A stretch of DNA of 64,000 nt from Biformimicrobium ophioploci. Its GTDB lineage: Bacteria > Pseudomonadota > Gammaproteobacteria > Pseudomonadales > Cellvibrionaceae. Of this stretch, positions 8,624 through 16,963 are shown in pieces. The stretch is taken from NCBI RefSeq assembly GCF_030270605.1, contig NZ_BSYJ01000002.1, positions 434,001 through 498,000 of the forward strand, in the 5' to 3' direction. The position numbers and the translations under genes are program-made. Each line of letters starts with the position of its first letter. Position 1 is the first letter of the stretch. The notes beneath the pieces are model-generated. The model saw only the letters and a program-made list of their open reading frames with translations, was not told the origin of the DNA and searched no databases.

Positions 8624-9514
8624 ATGGAAGCCGGTTTCCTGACCAAAGTGGTACTCCCGATCTCACTGATCATTATCATGCTCGGCATGGGTCTGTCCCT
8701 GGTCCGGGATGATTTCGCACGCATCCTCAGGGAGCCGCGCGCCGTTGCGGTGGGTGTGTTCTGCCAGATGCTGGTATTGCCCGCGGTGGCGCTGGCACTG
8801 GTGTTCCTGTTCGGGCTTCCGGGCGAGCTGGGCGTGGGGCTGATGATCCTCGCATTTTGCCCGGGCGGTGCCACCTCGAATATGTTGAGTTACCTGTCGC
8901 GCGGCGATGTCGCGCTCTCCATCACGCTTACGGCAATTGTCAGCGTGGTGGCGCCCTTCAGCGTGCCGCTGTTGACGGCGCTGGCGATGACCATGCTCAT
9001 GGACCAGTCCCAGCAGTTTGCCATCCCGGTGGGGCAGACCATCGTGCAGTTGCTGGCCATCACGATTGTGCCGGTGATCGTCGGTATGCTCATACGCTGG
9101 AAATGGCCGGGTTTCGCTGCGCGCGCCGAGCGCCCGGTGAAAATCTACTCGGTGGTGATTCTGTTTGTGATCATTGCCGGAATTGTGTTGAAGAATAAAG
9201 ACAATATGGCCGGCTTCTTCGTACAGACCGGTGCGGCAACGCTCGCTCTGAATGTAGTTACTTTATTGGCCGGCTATTTTATCGCGCAGCGCATGCGGCT
9301 CTCGCGCAGGCAGGCGATTACAGTCGCGATTGAAGGGGGCGTCCAGAACGGAACCCTCGCTTTGTTTGTGACCGGTACCCTGCTGAGCAGCAGCGTGATG
9401 ACGATACCTGCGGTAACTTACAGCTTGCTGATGTTTGCCACGGGAGGCCTGTTTGGCTGGTGGATAAACCGGGGCAGGGCAGCAGGTGCCTCTGCCGAGG
9501 CACCTGCTGGATAA
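8624..9514 (+). CDS. Bile acid:sodium symporter (BASS) family transporter
   Basis: Inner-membrane sodium-coupled transporter of the BASS/SBF superfamily, with about nine to ten hydrophobic segments over 296 residues. Family landmarks include the core segment LGVGLMILAFCPGGATSNMLSYLSRGDVALSIT, with the PGG.TSN signature, and a second core half with EGGVQNGTLALFV. Bacterial BASS proteins carry organic anions such as pantoate, pyruvate or sulfur compounds; the substrate cannot be read here. ATG 8624 follows a GAGAAG ribosome-binding site. It is a single gene converging on rhlE, and its last codons form a strong hairpin. Confidence 0.88.
   Translation: MEAGFLTKVVLPISLIIIMLGMGLSLVRDDFARILREPRAVAVGVFCQMLVLPAVALALVFLFGLPGELGVGLMILAFCPGGATSNMLSYLSRGDVALSITLTAIVSVVAPFSVPLLTALAMTMLMDQSQQFAIPVGQTIVQLLAITIVPVIVGMLIRWKWPGFAARAERPVKIYSVVILFVIIAGIVLKNKDNMAGFFVQTGAATLALNVVTLLAGYFIAQRMRLSRRQAITVAIEGGVQNGTLALFVTGTLLSSSVMTIPAVTYSLLMFATGGLFGWWINRGRAAGASAEAPAG
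9481..9508. repeat. Perfect 12-bp inverted repeat at the 3' end of the BASS gene
   Basis: AGCAGGTGCCTC and its exact complement are separated by TGCC, inside the last codons (AAGASAEAPAG). The repeat lies just before the stop, between two convergent genes. It has no adjacent T-run, so it may slow polymerase or protect 3' ends rather than be a classical terminator. Confidence 0.6.
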
Positions 9515-9554
9515 GCTGCCCGCAGGCAGCGTGTACAATCAGGCGGGAAGCTGG

Positions 9555-10955
9555 TTAGGCAGGCTGTCTGCTACGGTTACCGCTGGGACGGCGGCGACGT
9601 TGCCCGGCGCGATTGCCATTCGGGTCATTGCGGTCATTGCCGGACTGGGCACCACGGGCCTGGGATGTGCCACGGCGCTGCTGGCCGTTACCCGCGCTTT
9701 TACCGCCGTTGCCATTGCGGCCTTCGCTATTACGGTTTTCATTTCTATTGCCGTTACCGCGATTCTGTTGCGGCTTGCGCTGCGGATTACCACGCTGACC
9801 GCGGGATTCCGGCAGTGCGTGATCCGGTTCAAAACCCTCGATTTCTTTCCGCGTCAGCTGCTGGTTGATCAGCCGCTCGATCGCGGCCAGCTGCTTGATC
9901 TCGTCTGCACTGACCAGTGAAACCGCCTGGCCATCGGCGCCTGCGCGGCCGGTGCGGCCGATGCGGTGCACATAATCTTCCGGCACATTCGGCAGGTCGA
10001 AGTTGACCACCTGTGGCAGCTGGTCGATGTCGATGCCGCGTGCGGCGATATCCGTGGCCACCAGCACACCGATCTTGCCACTCTTGAATTCCGCCAGCGC
10101 CTTGGTGCGCGCATTCTGGCTCTTGTTGCCGTGAATGGCTGCCGCGCGGATACCATCCGCTTCCAGCTGCTTGGTGAGGCGGTTGGCACCGTGCTTGGTA
10201 CGGGTGAAGACCAGTACCTGGTGCCACTGGTGTTCGTGGATCAGGTTGCACAGCAGATGCGGCTTGCGCGATTTGTCCACCGGGCAGATCCACTGCTTGA
10301 CTGTCTTGGCTGTCGAGTTGCGCGGGGTTACCGAGATTTCGAGCGGGTCATTGACCAGCCCCTTGGCCAGTGCGCGGATCTCGTCCGAGAAGGTCGCAGA
10401 AAACAGCAGGTTCTGGCGCTGCTTGGGCAGGATGCGCAGGATTTTCTTGATGTCGTGGATAAAGCCCATATCCAGCATGCGGTCTGCTTCGTCCAGCACC
10501 AGGATTTCCAGCTCGTCGAATTTCACGGCGCCCTGGTTGTAGAGGTCGAGCAGGCGGCCCGGGGTTGCTACGAGCACGTCCACCCCACCACGCAGGTGTG
10601 CGATCTGCGGGTTGATCTTGACTCCCCCAAACACAACCGTGGATTTAATCCGCTTCATATAGCGGCTGTAGGTCTGCACGCTCTCACCAACCTGGGCGGC
10701 CAGTTCGCGGGTGGGGGTCAGCACCAGTACGCGGGCCTGGCGGGCACCAACTGGTTTCGCATTCGAAAGCTTCTCCAGGATCGGCAGGGTAAAGCCGGCG
10801 GTTTTACCGGTACCGGTCTGGGCTGCGGCCATCAGGTCGCGACCGGCGATGACCGGTGCGATGGATTTGGCCTGGATCGGAGAAGGTGTCTCGTAGCCTT
10901 GTGCTGCCACGGCCTTAAGGATCGGCGCAGACAGGCCGAGTGCTTCAAAACTCAT
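9555..10955 (-). CDS. rhlE: DEAD-box ATP-dependent RNA helicase, RhlE type
   Basis: Unwinds RNA duplexes in ribosome assembly and RNA turnover. Ordered motifs: Q motif (FEALGLS, TPSPIQ), Walker [23 protein letters not shown] box [18 protein letters not shown], and the C-terminal helicase motifs [10 protein letters not shown] and [10 protein letters not shown]. Residues from about 385 to 466 form a basic Asn/Gly/Arg/Gln-rich tail, the usual RNA-binding extension of RhlE proteins. Length 466. Single gene, convergent with the BASS gene, with a long leader on its 5' side. Confidence 0.92.
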   Translation of the reverse strand: MSFEALGLSAPILKAVAAQGYETPSPIQAKSIAPVIAGRDLMAAAQTGTGKTAGFTLPILEKLSNAKPVGARQARVLVLTPTRELAAQVGESVQTYSRYMKRIKSTVVFGGVKINPQIAHLRGGVDVLVATPGRLLDLYNQGAVKFDELEILVLDEADRMLDMGFIHDIKKILRILPKQRQNLLFSATFSDEIRALAKGLVNDPLEISVTPRNSTAKTVKQWICPVDKSRKPHLLCNLIHEHQWHQVLVFTRTKHGANRLTKQLEADGIRAAAIHGNKSQNARTKALAEFKSGKIGVLVATDIAARGIDIDQLPQVVNFDLPNVPEDYVHRIGRTGRAGADGQAVSLVSADEIKQLAAIERLINQQLTRKEIEGFEPDHALPESRGQRGNPQRKPQQNRGNGNRNENRNSEGRNGNGGKSAGNGQQRRGTSQARGAQSGNDRNDPNGNRAGQRRRRPSGNRSRQPA

Positions 10956-11302
10956 TCAATAGTCTCTCAATTGTGGGTAACTGCTTGGTCAGATGCGGTT
11001 ACGGCATGGGTTTCCGCAGTGACATCACAAATCAGGAGACAGGAGCATGCGGGTAGGGGCTGAAGGATTGCTTCAGGGTGTGCACTGTACAGGAAACAGG
11101 CAGCAGATGCCATTTATTTGAAACAGGCGTCCGAGGTAATGTCCTTGGCAGGCGTTTTTCGACCTGCCGGTAATGCCGGGTAGCCTGCCGCCGCGGTCGT
11201 TGCGAATACGGTGGGACGCACCTATTTTTAAAAGATCCTGTTCCAATTTTCCGCAAATCTGAAGAGGGTACGGCGGGAAAATCATTGCCGGAGTTCTGTA
11301 CC
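10956..11302. other. Divergent intergenic region, rhlE / small exported protein
   Basis: About 350 bases without a credible gene, between the minus-strand rhlE start and the plus-strand gene at 11303. It must hold both promoters. A GGCAGGCGT TTTTC GACCTGCC-like imperfect hairpin lies near 11148-11168. I see no clear riboswitch, cold-shock box or named operator. Confidence 0.4.
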
Positions 11303-11863
11303 ATGCAACGCACTCTTTCAGGCCTGGTGTTTGCCGCCCTGGGCGGACTTATATTGGTGGCTTCCCCTCTTGCTGGCGCGCAGGGGATGACGGACGAGCA
11401 GAAAGCGTTTTATGCGAACCTGCGCCAGTTATGCGGCGCGACTTTCCGCGGCGAATCGGTATTTCCGAAGAATCCGGACGACGGTTTTTTCGGCCGGCGC
11501 CTGGAGGCTGTGCTCAGTGTGTGTCGGGATGACCAGATACAGATCCCGTTTCATGTCGGCAGTGATCATTCCAGGACATGGATCATTTCAGTCCAGGAAA
11601 CCGGCCTGCTGCTCAAGCACGACCATCGCAAGAAAGACGGCAGCCCGGATGAAATTACCAACTATGGCGGTTGGGCCAGTAAGGACGGCACGGCTTTTCA
11701 GCAGCGGTTTATGGCGGACGATTTTACCGCGCAGCTGATTCCTGCGGCCAAGGGTAATGTCTGGACGATTCAGCTGGACCAGGATGGTGGCGGTTTGCGC
11801 TATATCCTGCATCGCGACGGAAAGTTGCGGTTTGAAGCGCGTCTCAGGCGGGTAGAACCCTGA
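11303..11863 (+). CDS. Exported protein of unknown function
   Basis: I do not recognise this 186-residue product. It begins with a signal peptide (LVFAALGGLILVASPLAGA) and the mature part has two Cys residues (QLCGATF and SVCRDD) that could form a disulfide. It is followed by a beta-rich stretch (RTWIISVQETGLLLKHDH, VWTIQLDQDGGGLRYIL, LRFEARLRRV) suggestive of a small barrel or lipocalin-like fold. ATG 11303 has a GGAG ribosome-binding site at 11290-11293; an upstream in-frame TTG at 11285 is less likely. It stands 112 bases before the PhzF-like gene and could share its transcript. Likely periplasmic. Confidence 0.7.
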   Translation: MQRTLSGLVFAALGGLILVASPLAGAQGMTDEQKAFYANLRQLCGATFRGESVFPKNPDDGFFGRRLEAVLSVCRDDQIQIPFHVGSDHSRTWIISVQETGLLLKHDHRKKDGSPDEITNYGGWASKDGTAFQQRFMADDFTAQLIPAAKGNVWTIQLDQDGGGLRYILHRDGKLRFEARLRRVEP

Positions 11864-11975
11864 TAAGGCGGAGACGCCAGGACTGAAGGTAACCGGAATA
11901 GTGTAACGATCCGGGGGCGGGCCGATCCTTTTATCAAGCGATACCTGGTACCTGCGCGCATTTGCGAGCGGCTCA

Positions 11976-12731
11976 TTGAGGGGTAATCCCTGTCGCGTCA
12001 GCGTGGCCGAGTGCGCGCCGCCTGAACTTTTCTCGAAAGGCCCTGAATCCTTATCACCTGAAACCCGCTGTTTCACCTGGTCGACCGGGGCTTGTGAGGC
12101 AGCTGTGGCCTGCTTTACACCCGCCAGTGACCCCATCCAGTGCTGTGGCCACGGGCTGTTGAGCTGTGCTGCCTTGTGGATTGACGTCTGGGGCCAGGCT
12201 GGCACCTTGCTCAACGGCTCGCAGCAGGTGCCCTGCGAATTGCACGGTGACCGAATCTGGATCAGCCTGCCCGAGCTCACTCTGGAACCCGTCTGTGTGC
12301 CTTCCTGGCTCGAAACACTGCTCGCAGTGGATGTCGACGCATGTGCGTTGGCGGGCTATGACACCGGGTACCTGGTGGTGGAGCTGGAGCGGGGTACGGA
12401 TCTCGCCGCGATACCCGCGCCCGGCATTGCGCTGGGGAGACACACACAGCGCGCGCTGGTGCTGACTTGTGAAGAAGAAACACCCGCGGGTGCTGCAGAT
12501 ACACACGCGGACGTGCTTTGCCGCTATTTTGCTCCCCAATATGGTGTTCCGGAAGACGCAGCCACGGGCTCCGCTATGCGTCTCCTGTCCACATACTGGC
12601 GCCAGCGGGGATTGGGACCGGCGCTGCGTGCGCGACAGTGCTCGGTGGAGGGCGGCCTGTTACTGAGTGAATCGCGCGATGGGCGCTGCTGGGTTGGCGG
12701 CGCGGTAATCGGGGGGCGCCGGCATGATTGA
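11976..12731 (+). CDS. PhzF-like isomerase-family protein, divergent, start uncertain
   Basis: Resembles the PhzF/diaminopimelate-epimerase fold: RGNPCRV, CFTP..DPIQCCGHGLLSCAAL (equivalent to the family's FTP..E..LCGHAT) and DVLCRYFAPQYGVPEDAATGSAM (equivalent to RxFAP..GxxEDxxTGSA). Two oddities. Homology continues upstream of the first usable start (TTG 11976) as WYLRAFASGS, with the frame open back to 11907, but no ATG, GTG or TTG there. The NLSETAF segment carrying the family's catalytic Glu is not recognisable; CEAAVA stands there. The gene overlaps egtB by 8 bases, so it is the first gene of the egtBD unit. It may be a repurposed or decaying paralogue. Confidence 0.6.
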   Translation: MRGNPCRVSVAECAPPELFSKGPESLSPETRCFTWSTGACEAAVACFTPASDPIQCCGHGLLSCAALWIDVWGQAGTLLNGSQQVPCELHGDRIWISLPELTLEPVCVPSWLETLLAVDVDACALAGYDTGYLVVELERGTDLAAIPAPGIALGRHTQRALVLTCEEETPAGAADTHADVLCRYFAPQYGVPEDAATGSAMRLLSTYWRQRGLGPALRARQCSVEGGLLLSESRDGRCWVGGAVIGGRRHD

Positions 12732-13971
12732 GGCGCTACTCGCACAGTATCGTCAGACCCGCGCGCTTTCGCTGTCCTGTTGCGAGCCGCTCGCACTGGA
12801 AGACTACGGCCTGCAGGCCGAAGCTTTCACTAGCCCGCCCAAATGGCACCTGGCCCACACAACCTGGTTCTTCGAAACCTTCCTGTTGAAGCCTTTCTCT
12901 CCTGGCTATGTATCGCCCGAACCCGCTTACGAGGTGCTGTTCAATTCCTACTACAACGGCGTGGGCGAGCAGTTTCCGCGGCCGCAGCGGGGGCTTTTGT
13001 CGCGCCCCACCGTTGAGGAAGTCGGGGATTATCGACGCCAGGTGGATACCGCGATGGAGGGGTTGCTGGCGGACGATACCCATCCCGAGCGCGATGAGAT
13101 CCTGGAACGTGTGAAGCTGGGCATCGAGCATGAGCGCCAGCATCAGGAATTATTCTTTACCGACCTGAAATACTCACTCGCCGTTAATCCCTTGTTGCCG
13201 GCATACATCAGGGGTGAGATGGGAGTGGCAGGCATTGCCGGAGCCCCGTGCTGGCTAGGTTATGAGGGCGGCCTGAGCGGGATCGGTTATCGCGGTGAAG
13301 GGTTCTGTTTTGACAACGAGCTGCCGCGGCACCGGTCCTGGCTGGAGCCATTCGAGTTGTCTGGTCGGCTGGTGACCAACGGCGAATATGCACAGTTCAT
13401 TGAAGACGGAGGCTACCGTCGCCCTGAACTCTGGCTGGCAGACGGCTGGGCAACCGTCCAGGCGTCCGGTTGGACGGCCCCACAGTATTGGCTTGAGCGT
13501 GATGGTGTCGCGCTGGAATACACGCTGTATGGCGCAGTAGCGCGGCGGGATGACTTGCCTGTGTGTCATGTCAGTGGCTACGAGGCGGACGCTTTTGCCC
13601 GCTGGGCCGGGGCTCGCCTACCCACGGAGCAGGAATGGGAGCTGGCAGCCAGCAAAGCCGCACCGCCTTCGGACGGCGTCGGGACCGGGCATTATCACCC
13701 GGGTGTGGCAGGGCAGTGCGGCGAACTGCAGCAGCTCTACGATGCCTGCTGGCAATGGACACGCAGTGCGTACAGCCCTTACCCGGGTTACACGGCTTCA
13801 GCCGGCGCAATCGGCGAATACAACGGAAAATTCATGAGTAACCAGTGGGTATTACGCGGTGGTTCCTGTGTTTCCACCGCGGGCCACTTGCGCCCGAGCT
13901 ACCGCAACTTCTTTTACCCTCAGGACCGATGGCAATTCAGCGGCATTCGCCTGGCCCGGGACCCGCAATGA
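12724..13971 (+). CDS. egtB: Ergothioneine biosynthesis protein EgtB (iron-dependent sulfoxide synthase)
   Basis: Non-haem iron enzyme that joins hercynine (trimethyl-histidine) to cysteine or gamma-glutamylcysteine with O2, making the sulfoxide precursor of ergothioneine. It has the DinB-like N-domain with iron ligands visible as KWHLAH (His42/His45 region) and EHERQHQE (His136, His140), and the FGE-sulfatase C-domain ending LRGGSC...RPSYRNFFYPQDRWQFSGIRLA, the EgtB hallmark. Length 415, typical. It overlaps the PhzF-like gene (8 bases) and egtD (ATGA overlap), forming a coupled operon. No egtA, egtC or egtE is in view, so donor choice and the final C-S lyase are unresolved. Confidence 0.95.
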   Translation: MIEALLAQYRQTRALSLSCCEPLALEDYGLQAEAFTSPPKWHLAHTTWFFETFLLKPFSPGYVSPEPAYEVLFNSYYNGVGEQFPRPQRGLLSRPTVEEVGDYRRQVDTAMEGLLADDTHPERDEILERVKLGIEHERQHQELFFTDLKYSLAVNPLLPAYIRGEMGVAGIAGAPCWLGYEGGLSGIGYRGEGFCFDNELPRHRSWLEPFELSGRLVTNGEYAQFIEDGGYRRPELWLADGWATVQASGWTAPQYWLERDGVALEYTLYGAVARRDDLPVCHVSGYEADAFARWAGARLPTEQEWELAASKAAPPSDGVGTGHYHPGVAGQCGELQQLYDACWQWTRSAYSPYPGYTASAGAIGEYNGKFMSNQWVLRGGSCVSTAGHLRPSYRNFFYPQDRWQFSGIRLARDPQ

Positions 13972-14969
13972 CGGTCAAGGAAAAATTATCTATGGACAAG
14001 CGAGTGCAAGCGCCTGTGAATGTACATTTCCACAATCTGCATCCTTCTGTCGGCGACAGTCGTAGTGAGATTCTGCAGGGGCTGCAGGGGAAGCGTAAAA
14101 CCATCAATCCCAAGTGGTTTTACAATAAAGCCGGATCAGCCTTATTCGAGCAGATCACCCGGCTGCCCGAATATTATCCAACACGGACCGAAATTCGCAT
14201 CCTGCAGGAAAACCGCCAGGAAATCAGCGCGCGCTGCGGTCACGGTTGTGTATTGATGGAGCCGGGTAGCGGCAACTGTGAAAAGGCCCGGCTATTGCTT
14301 GATACATTGCAGCCTGCGGCCTATGCGCCGCTGGATATCTCTGCAGGTTTTCTCGAGGAGGCCGCGACGCGGCTGGGCAACGAATATCCCTGGCTGAAGG
14401 TGCATGCGGTGTGTGCGGATTTCAATGATGGCTGGCCCTGCGAGGAGGCGCTCCCGGCAGGCAAGCGCGTGGTTTTTTACCCCGGTTCCACTATTGGCAA
14501 CCTGGAGCCAGAGAGCGCCCGCAAATTCCTGTGTCGGGTGAGGAAACTGATTGGCGATGAGGGTGGGCTGCTGATCGGTGTCGACCTGCACAAATCTGAA
14601 GCGCGCCTGAATGCTGCCTATAACGATGGGGCCGGTGTGACGGCCCGCTTCAACCTGAATGTACTCAATCATGTGAACCAGCTGTTGGATGCGGAGTTTG
14701 ACGAAGCGCAGTTCAGTCATCGTGCCTTCTACAACCGGGATCATCGGCGTATCGAGATGCACCTGGTGAGCGAACAGGCCCAATCCGTACGTTGTGGCGG
14801 TGAGGATATCGCGTTTGCATCCGGTGAGACGATTCACACAGAGAACTCCTACAAGTACACTGTGAAAGACTTTGCCGAACTGGCTGGTACAGCAGGGTTG
14901 ACGCTCGCGCAGAGTTGGCTGGACCCGGACAGGCTGTTCAGCGTGCACTATCTTGAGTCTGCCGGCTAG
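13968..14969 (+). CDS. egtD: L-histidine N-alpha-methyltransferase EgtD
   Basis: SAM-dependent enzyme that trimethylates histidine to hercynine, the first committed step to ergothioneine. Family motifs: NPKWFYNKAGSALFEQITRLPEYYPTRTE, the SAM loop MEPGSGNCEKARLLLD, YAPLDISAGFLEEA, and FYPGSTIGNLEP. At 333 residues it is full length. Start ATG 13968 overlaps the egtB stop (ATGA), implying coupled translation. ATG 13992, eleven bases after AAGGA, is a reasonable alternative and would give 325 residues. Cytoplasmic; its product feeds EgtB encoded just upstream. Confidence 0.94.
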   Translation: MTVKEKLSMDKRVQAPVNVHFHNLHPSVGDSRSEILQGLQGKRKTINPKWFYNKAGSALFEQITRLPEYYPTRTEIRILQENRQEISARCGHGCVLMEPGSGNCEKARLLLDTLQPAAYAPLDISAGFLEEAATRLGNEYPWLKVHAVCADFNDGWPCEEALPAGKRVVFYPGSTIGNLEPESARKFLCRVRKLIGDEGGLLIGVDLHKSEARLNAAYNDGAGVTARFNLNVLNHVNQLLDAEFDEAQFSHRAFYNRDHRRIEMHLVSEQAQSVRCGGEDIAFASGETIHTENSYKYTVKDFAELAGTAGLTLAQSWLDPDRLFSVHYLESAG

Positions 14970-15004
14970 GTTCAGCTTTTTTATTGACAGGTTTCTTTAA
15001 ACAT

Positions 15005-15060
15005 GAGAGTGCTTATGTAAAAGTTCTCATATAAAAGTGCTCATATAAAAGTTCTCATGT
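15005..15060 (+). repeat. Four tandem 14-bp repeats running into the GDPD start codon
   Basis: Units at 15005, 15019, 15033 and 15047 read GAGAGTGCTTATGT, AAAAGTTCTCATAT, AAAAGTGCTCATAT and AAAAGTTCTCATGT; a decayed fifth begins at 15061. The last unit contains the first two bases of the GTG start at 15059. Units 1 and 4 each create an ATG followed directly by a stop codon (15015-15020 and 15057-15062). The array fills the place where the ribosome-binding site should be. Confidence 0.85.
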
Positions 15061-16963
15061 GAAAGCTTATCGAAATATGGCAGCGGCCCTGGCGCATGAC
15101 TTCAGGGTAAGCTGGCAACAATTACTCAAGACACACCTGCTTTATGAGCTGATCGCAGCAATCTTGCTGGTTCCGGTCGGTGCGCTCCTGCTGAACCTGG
15201 TACTCTGGCTGCTGGGTAACCCGGCGTTGACGGATGAAGATATCCTGCTGTTTGCCCTGAACCCGCTCGGTGCTGTCGTGCTGGTCGCCGTCATCACGCT
15301 GGGTGTGGCAATCTTTTCCCTGCGCAATCTCGCCCTGATCTGGATTGGCTACCGCGCAGCGCACAACCATCGCAGTAACTATATCCTCGCGCTGACTTTT
15401 GTTAATCACCATTTTTGGGGTGTTGTCCGGTATGTCGGTGTCGTGGTTTTCAGGGTGGGGCTACGGGTTGTGCCCTATCTGCTATTGTGCGCGGCCACGG
15501 TTTACCTGCTGCTGGACCAGTACGACATCAATTACTACCTCTCCGAGCGGCCACCTGAATTCTGGTGGGCACTCGGGCTGATCGTCCTGTTTACCGTGGT
15601 ATTACTCTGGAAACTCTGGGGCCTGCTGATCAGCTGGATCTTTGCGTTGCCACTGGTGACGTTCCGCGGCAAGAAGCCAGCCGCTGCACTGGCCCACAGT
15701 GAAACACTGACCCGTGGCTACCGCATTGAAATCACCGCTTTCCTGCTGGCCTGGCTGGCCTTTGCCGTGCTCGTCTATCTGCTGTCCTACGGCCTTTTCG
15801 GGGTGCTGGTACATTGGGGTACCTCGGTATTTTTCCTGTCGGGTAGTGAGTCCTGGACTGCCAGTGCCGCGTTGGTACTGTTGATGATACTCGGTGCGCT
15901 GATCAACTGGTCGGCATCGTTTGTGGTGACCGCGAGCTACTGCCTTTTGATTGCGCGCCTCTATATGCAGTTTCGCATTCGTCACTATGGCCAGCCCAAA
16001 GCGATCAATACCAAGCCGGCAACGAATTTCACCAGGGTATTGCTGAGCCGGATTTTCCCGAGGCGGCGTTTTACCGGGATACATATTTTCGCCGGTTTGC
16101 TGGTTGCGCTCGGGTTCGCGAGCGCCATCTCAGCAGAGTTGTTTGGCAATCTCAAGCCTGAAGACCGGGTTGGGATCATTGCGCATCGGGGTGCCTCCTA
16201 CGACGCTCCGGAAAACACCCTTGCGGCCATCGAGCTGGCACTGCAGCAGGGTGCCGATACCATTGAAATCGATGTGCAGCAGACGCTCTCCGGTGAAATC
16301 CTGGTGATCCATGACCGGGATTTAAAGAAAGTTTCGGGTGCCGATACCCAGGTCAGGGACCTTACCGCGGATGACCTTGCCCGTTTTGATGTGGGGGCCT
16401 GGAAAGGCATAAGCTATGCCGGGGAGCGGATTCCGACGCTGCAGCAGGTTCTGGATGCGGTGAAGGGCAGGGCGCAGTTGTTCGTGGAGCTGAAGTATTA
16501 CGGCCACGAGCAGGGCTTTGAGCAGGGAGTACTGGCGTTGCTGGACGGTACCGGCATGCAGGACAGCGCCCACATCATCTCCCTCAATCCGCGCGGACTT
16601 GCCGCGGTTCGGGCGCTGGACGATGGATATCAGCTTGGCCTGCTGACATCGGTCAAGCTGGGGCGGATGCTGGATATGGATGTCGATTTCTTTTTGGTCA
16701 ACCGGGTAATGGCAACCCGCGGCTTGGTGAAGGCAGCGCAGAAACGTGGCAAGCGACTGGTGGTGTGGACAATCAATGACGACGTAGAGATGTCGGCGAT
16801 GATCAGCCGCGGGGTGGACGGCATTATCACGGATCGGCCGGACCTTGCCCGGCACGTACTGGACCGGCGCAGGGAACTCACGCTGGCCCAGCGCGCCCTG
16901 GTCGGCTTCGCGGAGGTATTTGATCGGAGTATCGACCTGCCGGAGTGGCTGGAGGCCGATTAA
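15059..16963 (+). CDS. Membrane-anchored glycerophosphodiester phosphodiesterase
   Basis: Hydrolyses glycerophosphodiesters to glycerol-3-phosphate and an alcohol. Residues 1-370 carry about eight hydrophobic segments matching the membrane domain found in front of some GDPDs. From about residue 375 comes a soluble GDPD TIM barrel: IAHRGASYDAPENT (His-Arg), TIEIDVQQT (Glu-x-Asp), ILVIHDRDL (second His), and the closing VVWTINDDVEMSAMISRGVDGIITDRPD. Length 634 fits the two-domain type. The start is GTG 15059; the only in-frame choice, as a stop lies at 15032 and no other start codon intervenes. Instead of a clear ribosome-binding site it has a 14-bp tandem repeat. Its last four bases (TTAA) are shared with the stop of the convergent LysR gene. 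Confidence 0.9.
   Translation: MKAYRNMAAALAHDFRVSWQQLLKTHLLYELIAAILLVPVGALLLNLVLWLLGNPALTDEDILLFALNPLGAVVLVAVITLGVAIFSLRNLALIWIGYRAAHNHRSNYILALTFVNHHFWGVVRYVGVVVFRVGLRVVPYLLLCAATVYLLLDQYDINYYLSERPPEFWWALGLIVLFTVVLLWKLWGLLISWIFALPLVTFRGKKPAAALAHSETLTRGYRIEITAFLLAWLAFAVLVYLLSYGLFGVLVHWGTSVFFLSGSESWTASAALVLLMILGALINWSASFVVTASYCLLIARLYMQFRIRHYGQPKAINTKPATNFTRVLLSRIFPRRRFTGIHIFAGLLVALGFASAISAELFGNLKPEDRVGIIAHRGASYDAPENTLAAIELALQQGADTIEIDVQQTLSGEILVIHDRDLKKVSGADTQVRDLTADDLARFDVGAWKGISYAGERIPTLQQVLDAVKGRAQLFVELKYYGHEQGFEQGVLALLDGTGMQDSAHIISLNPRGLAAVRALDDGYQLGLLTSVKLGRMLDMDVDFFLVNRVMATRGLVKAAQKRGKRLVVWTINDDVEMSAMISRGVDGIITDRPDLARHVLDRRRELTLAQRALVGFAEVFDRSIDLPEWLEAD

Noticed and set aside
12724-13971. 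EgtB as a formylglycine-generating enzyme for the sulfatase
   Set aside because: It has the DinB-like iron-binding N-domain and the EgtB-specific C-terminal signature, and is coupled to egtD.
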